DNA of 64,000 bases from Ixodes scapularis. Lineage: Eukaryota; Arthropoda; Arachnida; Ixodida; Ixodidae. This document shows, piece after piece, positions 28,776-39,027 of the stretch (position 1 is its first letter; the number at the start of each line of letters is the position of its first letter). The position numbers and the translations under genes were made by a program. Location: positions 186,001-250,000 of the forward strand of contig NW_024609951.1 in NCBI RefSeq assembly GCF_016920785.2, in the 5' to 3' direction. A model generated the notes under the pieces. It saw only the letters and a program-made list of their open reading frames with translations, ran no database searches and was not told the origin of the DNA.

Positions 28776-29146
28776 GTCTCACCTTACGATGGCCTAAAGG
28801 CCAAAGCTACGGACCGCCAGATCCAATCACGACCCACTTAGAAATTGTGCTGTATTTCGCTTCGATGACCGTATCGGTGCCCGCGCCTCAAATCACCGTT
28901 GAGGGGACGGGTGGACAGTGGTTCGAATCGAAGAGCCCCGAGTGACTCAACAATTTTACATCGCAAAGAAAGTTACGACATAATGGATTTTTGCAGCGTC
29001 GAAGCTATAGAAATGATGCGGCGCTTTTGGATTCGAGCATTATTCGTCCACCCCTAATCTATGTTAAGCGTGATATAGTATAGCGTGGAACGTGATTGGA
29101 CCTGGCGGTCTGCGTATTTGGCCTTTAGTCCATCGTAGGATGAGAC
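28776..29146. repeat. Inverted repeat, about 61-bp arms
   Basis: GTCTCACCTTACGATGGCCT and onward (28776-28836) is matched in inverse orientation at 29085-29146, about 80 percent identical, including CTAAAGGCCAAA and ACCGCCAGRTCCAATCACG. The 250-bp spacer holds no gene. Probably an old MITE; ends and target duplication not resolved. Confidence 0.45.
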
Positions 29147-30783
29147 AAAGTAAAGCCTTCGACCTGATAAAACCTACCGGACGGAGCGCGCGCAAGCCTG
29201 CAAGGAATCCTTCTACAATCAACCATCCATTTCGCACTTGACATGTCACGCGCACCAATTGCCAGAGAGATCTACTGTCAGATTCACATTGACAACGAAA
29301 TCGTTTAAACATTTTATGACTAGGCTTCACAAACATTGCAACGTGCCCCCTCCTATTATTTAGAATCTCCTTGATGTTAGCCTTAAATCGCTGCCTGTTC
29401 CAGTCGTGGAACGGCTTTGTCACGGCTACTTCTCGCAGCAGCAGGATAAAACCGACCCCTCAGAACCACGATCGTGAAGCACACAGACCGGACTCTTGAA
29501 TTGCGCCCCTCGCTGGCTTTCCCAGCCCTTATCTCGACAAGACTCGTTCTCACGAGACCCACGCTAGCACGCCGCGCTACGCACTTCGCTATTTTGGTCC
29601 GATAGCGCGCCTCCGCTAGCCTCCGCAGCTCCGCAATGTTTCCGCTAGCAGCGCGCATGCACCGTAGCGTCGTCGCTCTAGCATATAAGGTAGCGTACTG
29701 GTTCGTATATTGCCGCGTAATGTTCAACACCAAGGTACCGTCTCTCAACATACTACTTCCCTCTTCTTGTTGTCGCGGTGATAGACCTTCGACTAAGGGC
29801 ATTTGTCTTCACGGTAATGGGCTGTGCAGACAGTTCTCCACTGCCGGCAGCAGGGGCAGTCCTTTGTGAGCTAATGGTCCGTGCAAGGGGATGAGGGGGA
29901 GGGGAGGGGGAGGAGACGACGCAAGAAATCACAAAATGAAAGAGGCTAAGCTACGGACAACATAACTTTCTGTACCTTGCAATAGAGCCGCACCGTTGTA
30001 CAGCCTCTGCCATTAGTAAAAATGTCCCCTAGGATCTGAAGTCCCGCGGCAAAGTCCCTATTGGCCTATACATCGACGTAGAGGTAGCGCTACTGTCACG
30101 GTATCATCATGAGCAAAGTAAGGATAGAAGCCTGTGTAGATTCTTGCAATTATCTTGTCGCATAATATCGGTGCGAGAAATAATTTTAGCAGTAAATGAT
30201 GCGGTACGGTTCGGTGCTTCCTTGAAGGTCGAATCGTGTTACCAGCGTTCGACATCAATTTCAAATATCGCTTGAGCGGGTGCGTCGTCTACTCTAGGCA
30301 GACGTTCGGAAGCATGGATGACCACGAGGGATGCCTTTCTCCGGGTGAACTGCACTATTTCTGTTAAATATTTGTTCCCTTTAAAAGAGATGTCTCGGTT
30401 CACCAGCGTGGAAATTCAACAAAACAATGAATTCCAACCCGACAAACATAATACGGGTACTGTGGGCTGTTGTGCTGTGAACTTGCAGGTTCTATGTATT
30501 TGCTTTGCACCGTTAAGTCTTTCCATAATATAAATATTTCGCATAAAACAAAGTTAGTGCCGTATTCGAAATTCCCGTGCTACTCAGTTCCGCTGCAACC
30601 AATATTTTCGTTTGCTGTGCCATGGTGTGGGTAAGTTTTCTAGAGTCTGAAAACATTTACTACGTTGCGATGAGGAGAGAGTGCTCTTTCTAATTACGAT
30701 GCGTAAAATGTTTATTGGAAGAGCAACCGGGACAGGTGAAATAAAACTGTTATAATATATCTGCTGCGAATAGAATAAAGGAT
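29147..30783. other. Non-coding stretch, no gene recognised
   Basis: A minus-strand frame of 139 codons at 29383-29802 has no recognisable domain and a competing frame overlaps it. I call nothing. Confidence 0.35.
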
Positions 30784-32557
30784 TCGATAGTCGACTATCG
30801 AAGAGCTATCGATAGTACTATCGATAGTCGACTATCGAAGAACTATCGATAGTACTATCGATAGTCGACTATCGAAGAACCATCGATAGTACTATCGATA
30901 GTCGACTATCGAAGAGCTATCGATAGTACTATCGATAGTCGACTATCGAAGAACTATCGATAGTACTATCGATAGTCGACTATCGAAGAACTATCAATAG
31001 TACTATCGATAGTCGACTATCGAAGAACTATCGATAGTACTATCGATAGTCGACTATCGAAGAGCTATCGATAGTACTATCGATAGTCGACTATCGAAGA
31101 ACTATCGATAGTACTATCGATAGTCGACTATCGAAGAACTATCGATAGTACTATCGATAGTCGACTATCGAAGAACTATCGATAGTACTATCGATAGTCG
31201 ACTATCGAAGAACTATCGATAGTACTATCTATAGTCGACTATCGAAGAACTATCGATAGTACTATCGATAGTCGACTATCGAAGAACTATCGATAGTACT
31301 ATCGATAGTCGACTATCGAAGAACTATCGATAGTACTATCGATAGTCGACTATCGAAGAACTATCGATAGTACTATCGATAGTCGACTATCGAAGAGCTA
31401 TCGATAGTACTATCGATAGTCGACTATCGAAGAGCTATCGATAGTACTATCGATAGTCGACTATCGAAGAACTAACGATAGTACTATCGATAGTCGACTA
31501 TCGAAGAACTATCGATAGTACTATCGATAGTCGACTATCGAAGAACTATCGATAGCACTATCGATAGTCGACTATCGAAGAACTATCGATAGTACTATCG
31601 ATAGTCGACTATCGAAAAACTATCGATAGTACTATCGATAGTCGACTATCGAAGAACTATCGATAGTACTATCGATAGTCGACTATCGAAGAACTATCGA
31701 TAGTACTATCGAAAGTCGACTATCGAAGAACTATCGATAGTACTATCGATAGTCGACTATCGAAGAGCTATCGATAGTACTATCGATAGTCGACTATCGA
31801 AGAACTATCGATAGTACTATCGATAGTCGACTGTCGAAGAGCTATCGATAGTACTATCGATAGTCGACTATCGAAGAACTATCGATAGTACTATCGATAG
31901 TCGACTATCGAAGAGCTATCGATAGTACTATCGATAGTCGACTATCGAAGAACTATCGATAGTACTATCGATAGTCGACTATCGAAGAACTATCGATAGT
32001 ACTATCGATAGTCGACTATCGAAGAACTATCGATAGCACTATCGATAGTCGGCTATCGAAGAACTATCGATAGTACTATCGATAGTCGACTATCGAAGAA
32101 CTATCGATAGCACATTCGATAGTCGACTATCGAAGAACTATCGATAGTACTATCGATAGTCGACTATCGAAGAGCTATCGATAGTACTATCGATAGTCGA
32201 CTATCGAAGAGCTATCGATAGTACTATCGATAGTCGACTATCGAAGAACTATCGATACTACTATCGATAGTCGACTATCGAAGAACTATCGATAGTACTA
32301 TCGATAGTCGACTATCGAAGAACTATCGATAGTACTATCGATAGTCTACTATCGAAGAACTATCGATAGTACTATCGATAGTCGACTATCGAAAAACTAT
32401 CGATAGTACTATCGATAGTCGAATATCGAAAAACTATCGATAGTCGACTATCGGAAAACTATCGTTAATCAAATATCAGAAGACTATCAACAGTCGACTA
32501 TCGTAAACCTATTGATGGTACTGTCGACGATTTACTATCGATAGTTTTGCGACACTA
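30784..32557. repeat. 37-bp satellite rich in TATCGATA
   Basis: About 45 head-to-tail copies of a 37-bp unit whose core is TATCGATAGTACTATCGATA followed by GTCGACTATCGAAGAAC. Each unit holds two TATCGATA words and the palindromes ATCGAT, AGTACT and GTCGAC. Variants (GAGC for GAAC, single substitutions) are scattered, and copies decay beyond 32440. The array ends GATAGTTTTGCGACACTA, like the outer end of the second block at 32881-33255. TATCGATA is the DRE bound by DREF in flies, and CGATA clusters recruit BEAF-32; whether that matters here is unknown. Confidence 0.9.
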
Positions 32558-32880
32558 GTAGTTTGCGTCGCTCCCTCTTCTCTTTTTATCGCTTTATTTA
32601 TTATCATTATTTTTTTTAAAATGGGACACCAATTAGGCCAGGCACTTACCATCCCAACTTTCGTTCAGGTTTCAGTGATGACGAAGACGGGAGTTTGGGC
32701 GAGGAGAGGAGAAGGGGGAGGCGAGCGGTATGGCGAGGGTAAGGCGGGCCGGGGAGGACGAAGCAGACGGAACGCTGGAGAAGAGATGGGGAAACCTCCT
32801 TCTCTCTTTAGCGTTCCGTCTGCTTCCTCCTCCCCGGCCCGTCTTACCTTCGCCCTACCTTCTTGAGTTGTAACGGACTA
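32558..32880. other. Interruption of the satellite with a GC-rich hairpin
   Basis: Unrelated sequence between the two satellite blocks. It contains an inverted repeat, 32732-32783 against 32800-32854 (for example GGGCCGGGGAGGA and AAGCAGACGGAACGCT), with about 90 percent identity and a 16-bp loop. No gene. Confidence 0.7.
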
Positions 32881-33255
32881 TAGTGGTGCAAGACTATCGA
32901 TAGCACTATCGATAGTATCGTTAGCCGCCAGTATATTAAAAACTATCGATAGTCGACTATCGAAAAACTATCGATAGTACTATCGATAGTCGACTATCGA
33001 AAAACTATCGATAGTACTATCGATAGTCGACTATCGAAAAACTATCGATCGTACTATCGATAGTCGACTGTCGAAAAACTATCGATAGTACTATCGATAG
33101 TCGACTATCGAAAAACTATCGATAGTACTATCGATAGTCGACTATCGAAAAACTATCGATAGTCGACTATCGATAGTTCTGAGACACTATCGATAGTTTT
33201 GGAAAAACTATCGATAGTATCGATAGTCGATTTATCGATAGTTTTGCATCACTTA
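32881..33255. mobile_element. hAT-like MITE made of the 37-bp satellite
   Basis: The second block begins TAGTGGTGCAAGACTATCG and ends with the inverse, CGATAGTTTTGCATCACTTA. These are terminal inverted repeats with the TAGNG start seen in many hAT elements. Between them are about eight 37-bp units in the GAAAAAC variant. The right end of the larger array (32540-32557) carries the same terminus, GTTTTGCGACACTA. No clear 8-bp target duplication. Confidence 0.5.
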
Positions 33256-34588
33256 GACACAGTCGAAATCCACCCGCCCCACTCCCGTCACCTGTCCAAC
33301 GGCCGTCGAGGACGCGCCCGCGTCCGAGCCCAGCAACTTTTTCTCCGCAATCTATCCGAAATGTCTTCAAGCCCTTCGCAGTGCCACCTTTGAATTGGAA
33401 AGTGCGGGAATTGGGCCGTGAGGATGCCCGACTAGGTCAGACGTGGCCCGCGGAAGCCAAGGGGTAAGAAGAGGAGGATGACACAAGGCAGACCTCGGGC
33501 GGCGAGCTCCAGGATGGTCGGCGACGGAACGTTGAAAGGACAACGAGATGCCTCGAGATCGTCCAACTGTGAGACAGTATATACCTCGTACCTTGGTTTT
33601 TGAGATCTCCTTCTGTGCAAAGGAGGCTGGGCCTAATCGAGCGTTGGCTAAATTGGAAACCCACTAAATTAACTTTTAAGGCTTGGATAATCGTTTTAAC
33701 AAAATTAAAATAGCACATTTATTTTGATTCTTTGTTCAACAGTCACGTAAAATATGTTATTGCCAAGACAAAGGGTCTTATCTCTGCTCTTTCTCGCTTC
33801 CATGCAATGGCCAAATCGGTTGTGTTATTCTTCGAAATAATAATTAAATGATTCAGAAACTACTATCGGAACTAAGTCATCAGCACGTTCGATTACAAAA
33901 GTTATGTAAATCTGCGGTTTTGGAAGGGTGCGTGATACTTGAGTGGTCACTACACGCCGCGACGTATAACTGGCACTTAGAGAAAGCCGTTACATAACGT
34001 ATGGCTCACTACCGCGACGTCAAGGAAAAGGAACGCAATATTGTAAGTTTTGTCAAACACATTCGGTCATGCCGCTCATTGACGAAAACTCCAAACAAGG
34101 ACGGGATTCTTAATGCTAAGTTAATCAAATAGCTAAGCATTGGGAGTAATGTTATAACGTTAATGTTATAACATTAAACCTACTTTTCAGGTTCCGCTAC
34201 CATATATTTTATTTAATTGTATGTACCTTCACCTGGCCTATCCAAGATTTCTCTTTCTTAAAAGAAGAAAATAAACGAGTTTCAGTAGGTTTAAACAAGC
34301 CTACCTTCCTACAAGACTTAAAATACGGGAAAAAGCGAAATTTGGAAACAAATGAAGTTCCGAGCTAGGACTTTCGGCACATCAAAAATATATTTTTTGC
34401 CCAATTACCGTATTTTCCGGTCTAAAATCCGGTGCGTATTTCACCATAAAATATTTTGGGTTCAAAATAAAAGTTTCTGCTTAAATAACCCGCACTCGGA
34501 GCATTGTCCCACGCCGTCCATAGTCCACACTTTGGGCCTAGTGCAACCATAAAGAAATATATCTATATATCTATATATATATATATAT
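33256..34588. other. Non-coding stretch; microsatellite at its end
   Basis: No gene recognised. An ATAT/CTATAT microsatellite (34556-34588) immediately precedes the 5' LTR of the gypsy element. Confidence 0.4.
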
Positions 34589-34685
34589 TGTGGTGAAGAA
34601 AGTGTAAGAAGAAGTCAGTTCGCCCGAGACCGCCATCGTTGAGTTAACTATCCACCCAATAAATCAACCCTTCTCAAGTCTTACA
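34589..34685 (+). repeat. 5' LTR of Ty3/gypsy element
   Basis: 97 bp, TGTGGTGAAGAAAG...AGTCTTACA, canonical TG...CA ends. It matches the 3' copy at 42398-42497 through CGCCCGAGACCGCCATCGTT and CCCTTCTCAAGTCTTAC. A short A-rich AATAAA lies near the end. ATAT on both outer sides may be the target duplication but cannot be told from the microsatellite. Confidence 0.75.
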
Positions 34686-35057
34686 GGTTGGTGGAGGTGC
34701 GAACAACTTCCTCACCTCTAGCTAACATCCTCGAGCTCCGCAGTGGCCAAACTGCGCGACTAACCATGCCCTCGTAGTTGTAGTGAGTCACCAAAACAAC
34801 TGGAACGATTCCTTCAAACTGGCCAATGTCGTGTTTTTTCTGAAAGCCACGGTGCTCCGATGGTTCGACAACCACGAGCACACCATAAACTCCAGGAATG
34901 GGTTCAAGGCCCATTTTGTCGAAGCCTTAGGCAAACCAGATCGTCGTAAACAGCAGGCCAGGAGCCTATTGCTCCGACGCTCCCAAATTAAAGACGAGTC
35001 CGCTACCGCTTACATCGACAATGTTCTACGCCTCCCCCAGCGAGTAGACTCCCAGAT
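34686..35057 (+). pseudogene. gag: Ty3/gypsy gag, N-terminal part
   Basis: Just inside the LTR lies GGTTGGTGGAGGTGCGAAC, the likely primer-binding region. The frame from about 34783 contains VLRWFDNHEHTINSR and ATAYIDNVLRLPQRVDSQM, the capsid region pattern of arthropod Ty3/gypsy Gag (ALxWF....W..FK..L...F, then Y...V..L). The frame is cut at 35057 by the 4-kb foldback insertion and resumes at 39028. A probable frameshift is seen upstream, where the first codons do not connect to an obvious start. Confidence 0.65.
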
Positions 35058-36155
35058 GGGAGAGCGCCTTTAGAGCGCGCGACACTAGAGCACCGACGTT
35101 AGAGCGCACGACACGAGGGCGCTGCGACAGTAGCGCGCTTGACACTAGAGCGCACGACACGAGAGCGCATGACCAGTTGAGTGCACGACACGAGAGCGCA
35201 TGACCAGTTGAGCGCACGACACGAGAGCGCACGACCAGTTGAGCGCGCGACACGAGAGCGCACCCCATTTGAGCAAACACCGAAAAATGTGTGATGTACC
35301 CGCGGCTCCACAGGCAGAACAAAATTGTGCGACTCATCGGATTGAAGGATTGGTGATTTTCGATTCATTAAGTATGCCTTTAATACAAATAAAAATGGTA
35401 CGACTCTTTCTAACCAATTGTTTACTGAGATTGGTGAGAAAAGGGGGCAGGGGAGTGGGCTGGGGCATATTGGTACCGGGAAAGGTTGCAGTTGAGTGTA
35501 GCAGCGAGTTTGAGATTTCTTCACAGTGCTGCGGTGCGCCTCTCGGATATTCTATAAAAAGTTATTCTTGACATGTATTTGGGCTCCGATCTATTTGGTG
35601 GCTATTTAGACACCCCTCGCATAAGCTTAAATGGTATTCTGGCGTCGATGTTCGTAATGAAGAAAGATCACCGCTAAAAAGTATCTGTAAAACACTCATC
35701 GATGGAAAGCTCAGCGCAATTTCATCGCATGAAGATCTTTCCAGCCTTTTAACGGATACAGGAAAATCTCCCCTTAAAATCCGTGATATACAATATCAAA
35801 AAACTATTGAAGCCTTCATTAGTTTTTCATTTAGAAAACGTTAGAAAAAAAGTAAAAAAATTTAGAGAAAAACATGGCAGCTGACCTTGGCTAGGTCACC
35901 GGCAATGTTTTTTTTTTTCTTTCTGCAAAAATGCACGGTACAGATATTCTTTTTTTTTTTCTTAGCGCTTTGTAACATATTTCGGTTTCTCACATGCAAA
36001 CATTTCGTCAACTCATTTCGCAATGTCACTGCTAAATTACGCGGCATACATCCCTGCCAATCGTACATAAAACACGCGATGACCCGAAGAAGTGGCCGGT
36101 CCGGTCGGGCCACTCGCTCTAGAATGGTTCTGCGCTCTCGTGACGGGCGCTCTAA

Positions 36156-36720
36156 AGGTCTATTCACACGGTGCACCTTGCTGGCGAATCTTGTCGCGAA
36201 ATTAGGTTTGGGGAGACAGATTCCCCGTCTGAACGCGACCGAAAAACTGGCGCGCCTTCGAAATACGTGGCGCGTGGTCCTCGCTTCTGGAGCAATTTTT
36301 CGCTGAAACCTCACCGAGGCCTGTCAATCACCCGAAGGAGAAACGTGGACGCCGCCAATGGCCGCTTGACTTCGCTATGACTTCTGACCTTCGAGGAGGA
36401 GCGAGCTTTTGGAGGAGTCTGATTTTCGGCCGATTCCGTATCCAAGCCAAAGACGAAAGAATAAAAGCGAACATGGCGACCGACAAGCGGAGAAGCGGTG
36501 CGTACTGGCGACGAGTTTTGTTCCTACTCGGTTGCAGGTAGCGGCGCTTTAGCAGTACGGGTTGGCGGCGCGGTGCAGATTCATCAACAGTCGCAACGAG
36601 TGCAAGCGCCGCAAATATAGCCCGTTTACATGAAAGCGGCTTCAGCGCATCGACTTCACTAGTTCTTCGAATGAAGCCGACGCGGCAACGTTTACGTGAA
36701 TGCGCACCGAATATATTTTG
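36156..36720. mobile_element. Harbinger-type element, left end clear, right unresolved
   Basis: TAA (36153-36155) precedes AGGTCTATTCACACGGTGC, the same end style as the other TAA-flanked elements here, and the insertion interrupts a GCGCTCTAA word of the host foldback. A possible right arm is the inverted pair GTTTACATGAAAGCGG (36624) and the region around GTTTACGTGAATGCGC (36697-36712), but no clean TAA end is visible there. Host sequence resumes only near 38058, so other insertions follow. Confidence 0.4.
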
Positions 36721-36724
36721 ATGA

Positions 36725-36925
36725 GTCATTGTGATAACATTGTAATTTACTAGATTTTGATATATGGATATTTTGTATATCTTGTATTACTGCGCAGCAG
36801 CTTTTCCACAATTGTTTTCTTGTTTTATGTGCAACCATTGTTTTTTGTAGCGTTATTTATGTTTACCGCCCACCCTGCTTGGACCTCGAAAGGTCAGCAG
36901 TATGTACTGAATAAATAAATAAATG
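36725..36925 (+). repeat. Probable LINE 3' tail
   Basis: AT-rich sequence ending GTATGTACTGAATAAATAAATAAATG resembles a LINE 3' UTR and (AAAT)n tail. No coding part is attached. Position suggests insertion next to the Harbinger-type element. Assignment rests on the tail alone. Confidence 0.3.
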
Positions 36926-37147
36926 CACGAAGGTGGCGCCACGCCGTGTCAAAGCTCGAAGTTATGCAGTTCCGGCACCACCCGCACCACGTTTTCCGGT
37001 GCATCGCACTGGAGGCCTTTCGACGCGTTCAGTGAACGTAAAGATGGTGCCCGCTGTCTTCGGTGCTGTGGAAAACGTTACGAGACGGAAGAGACATCAA
37101 AACCCAAGCGTTTCGGGCTCGAGGCCGGTTGCCGGGTCACTCTGGAC

Positions 37148-37566
37148 CACGGTGTAAGATAATACTCTTCAGGCGATTAAAGCGCGCTCCTCGCGACGTG
37201 CCCGATAAAGTTCGCACTTCACTCCCTTCACTATGGTTTCAAGCGGCGCCGGCAGGTGACTCGTCGACCCGTGGGCACGTACAAGACGGCTCGTGAAACC
37301 TCATGTACCACACGCGCAGAGCTCCAGCGAGGTTGTCGTACGAGCAGAAAGACCACGGGGTACCGGGGTGTCATGGCAACGAGATATTTTTTTTCCCTCT
37401 TGCAAAGTTTCGCCGTTTGGCGGCCGGCGATACTGTCAGCCGCGGGCACGGTGGCCGCGGAATAATGCAGCCTTTCGAATGCCCGTCGAACGAACACTAT
37501 CTGATTCCTCGCGCCGCGCGTTCAGCCCCGCCGTGTCCTCACCTAAAGAGTGTATCTTACACCGTG
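37148..37566. mobile_element. hAT MITE (CACGGTGTAAGATA ends)
   Basis: Perfect 14-bp inverted termini CACGGTGTAAGATA / TATCTTACACCGTG, with an exact 8-bp duplication CTCTGGAC on each side (37140-37147 and 37567-37574). The 8-bp TSD is diagnostic of hAT. The 419-bp interior has frames on several strands but none with a recognisable domain. The element at 63227-63607 shares the terminal motif but not the interior. Confidence 0.8.
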
Positions 37567-38396
37567 CTCTGGACCAAAGGCGACGTGTGTGCACTCGCTT
37601 TGAGGAAGCCTACGCAGCTTCCGCGCTTCGCCGCGCATGACCTCGCCGCGACCGGACCAACCGGACCCCGAGTCCGAAAGGCTTCTGCGCAGCCAGGAAC
37701 GGCACCGAGGTAGGAGCTGCCCGTTCTGCGCTACCATGCAGTGCTCTACCGTGCTCGGAGCTCTCGGTGTCGTTCGTGCTTGCGCCGAAGCCTTTGGGAC
37801 CCCTTCGGACGCGCAAGTCGTACTTCGCAAGGCTTGGACGGGGGCCCCCTCATCGAGCAGCTCCGCTATATTCCGCTTACTTATGATGGCAATAAAAGCT
37901 CGCGTTTGTTCTCGGGAAAAAATTGCGGGCGACCATACGGGACCGTTCTCCGCGCCGCCGACGAGGTTTGCCGTCACCATGTTCTCAGCTGTTCACTAGC
38001 TCTCGCAGCGAGCGCCTTTCCATAAACTTCCCCGTTCCAAAATGCGATGCGACCTCCGCGCGCGCTAACGTCGCCGCGCTCTCGAGTCGCGCGCTCTAAA
38101 GGCTCTGTTATACTCCGACGTAACGCGTGCGCGCGTGCGAGCGCGTCACAGCGACGCCACGTCGGCGAAAACCCGACGCTGTATACTCCGGCGTCTTGGC
38201 GTAACCGACGCGACCGGCGGCGTTCGACGCAGCATAACCGCCTCGGCGCCAAAATGGAGCATGCCCTATTCCGCGCCGGCCGCGTCAGCGACGCCGGACC
38301 AGGATGCATCACGCGCTGGCTCCCAGTAGCCCTCGCGCGGGCAGCGCGGCGAATACGAGCAAAGCAGACGACAGGAGCACCACTCCGTATGGCGTC

Positions 38397-38486
38397 ATGT
38401 TTGAAGAATCGGACTCGGTCGTCGAGAATCTGATCGAGGGAATTCGTCCTCACCCGTGTGTCTACGACACGAGGAAGCTTGAGTAC
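38397..38486 (+). pseudogene. MADF-like domain fragment inside Harbinger element
   Basis: The frame from ATG 38397 contains VENLIEGIRPHPCVYDTRKL and then EYR. This matches the start of a MADF (Myb/SANT-related) domain, LIExVRxxPxLYDxxxxxYR. The similarity ends at 38486 and a stop follows at 38504. PIF/Harbinger elements commonly encode a second, Myb/SANT-like DNA-binding protein that helps the transposase, so this could be the element's own accessory gene; capture of a host MADF gene exon is the alternative. Confidence 0.55.
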
Positions 38487-38640
38487 CGTAGACCGTGCGC
38501 TTGACAAAGATGTACCGTATGTACATTGACCGCCTACGCTTGCGGCGCAGGTGGTGCACCAACAGTGCAAGCGCGAGTTTTCGTCGTGCAAGGTACGTCG
38601 ACGCCTTCGCTCGAACTTGGCGCCCAAGAAGCGCGAGCAT
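38480..38640 (-). pseudogene. HARBI1-like transposase N-terminal fragment
   Basis: On the minus strand the frame reads LLVHHLRRKRRRSMYIRYI then FVKRTVYG, matching the hallmark N-terminal segment of PIF/Harbinger transposases (leucine-rich stretch, Arg-rich run, then WVRxIxxxRxxxG). The match stops at about 38480, where the plus-strand MADF-like fragment begins. The catalytic nuclease domain is missing. Confidence 0.55.
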
Positions 38641-38997
38641 TTTTGTCTGCTATTTGAAACAAAAAGGAACCGGAAGTGGCGCACTCTCACAGGAAACGTG
38701 CCCTCGTAGCCAGATTCTGCGCATGCGCCGCGCTGGCGACCCACCGACGCGCGCCGCGGGAGTCGCCAGGGCCGCCGGAGTATAGAGAGGTCGAATTTTC
38801 GACGCGCGCGGCGTGACCGACGTGACGTAGCCGACTTCGGCCAGCGTTCGCTTGCGCGCGCGTTACGTCGGAGTATAACAGGGCCTTAACATCGCGGCGC
38901 TCTAATGTCGCGCTCTAACGTCGTGGCGCTCTAGTGTCGCGCGCTCTAACGTCGCGGCGCTCTAACGTCGCGCGCTCTAAAGTCGCGGCGCTCTAAA

Positions 38998-39023
38998 CCC
39001 CCCCCCCCCCCCCCCCCCCCCCC
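38998..39023. repeat. Poly(C) run at foldback right end
   Basis: 26 consecutive C at the junction of the foldback right end (CCC terminus expected from the GGG left end) and the CCCAGAT target duplication. Likely slippage expansion of the terminal CCC, or an assembly uncertainty. Confidence 0.8.
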
Positions 39024-39027
39024 AGAT

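Larger units (their letters stand above)
38100..38886. mobile_element. PIF/Harbinger deletion derivative (787 bp)
   Basis: Ends AGGCTCTGTTATACTCCGAC and the inverse of AGGCCCTGTTATACTCCGAC, continuing into GTAACGCGYGCGCG. TAA flanks both sides (38097-38099 and 38887-38889); removing the element restores GCTCTAACATCGCGG, a normal word of the host foldback arm. The interior carries two facing coding remnants, a MADF-like piece on the plus strand (38397-38486) and a HARBI1-like transposase piece on the minus strand (38480-38640), abutting at about 38485. That is what an internal deletion of a two-gene Harbinger element would leave. Confidence 0.75.
35058..39020. mobile_element. Foldback element FB, copy 1, inserted in gag
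   Basis: Starts GGGAGAGCGCCTTTAGAGC and ends GGCGCTCTAAACCC followed by a C run. CCCAGAT flanks both sides (35051-35057 and 39021-39027), a 7-bp target duplication that also restores the gag phase. The arms are arrays of GCGCTCTA/TAGAGCGC words (35063-35265 and, in pieces, 36130-36155, 38058-38099, 38887-38997). The core (35270-36130) aligns with 61960-63150. It has been invaded by at least three further elements, so its original length was about 1.3-1.5 kb. No transposase recognised. Confidence 0.75.

Noticed and set aside
28918..28931. B-box-like GGTTCGAATCG
   Set aside because: No A box 30-60 bp upstream and no tRNA fold.
30784..33255. Possible CRISPR-like array
   Set aside because: Contiguous 37-bp tandem units without unique spacers in a eukaryotic context; this is satellite DNA.
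36923..38025. Many overlapping frames of 70-145 codons on both strands
   Set aside because: GC-rich DNA gives long chance frames; they cross transposon boundaries with clear target duplications and show no domain.
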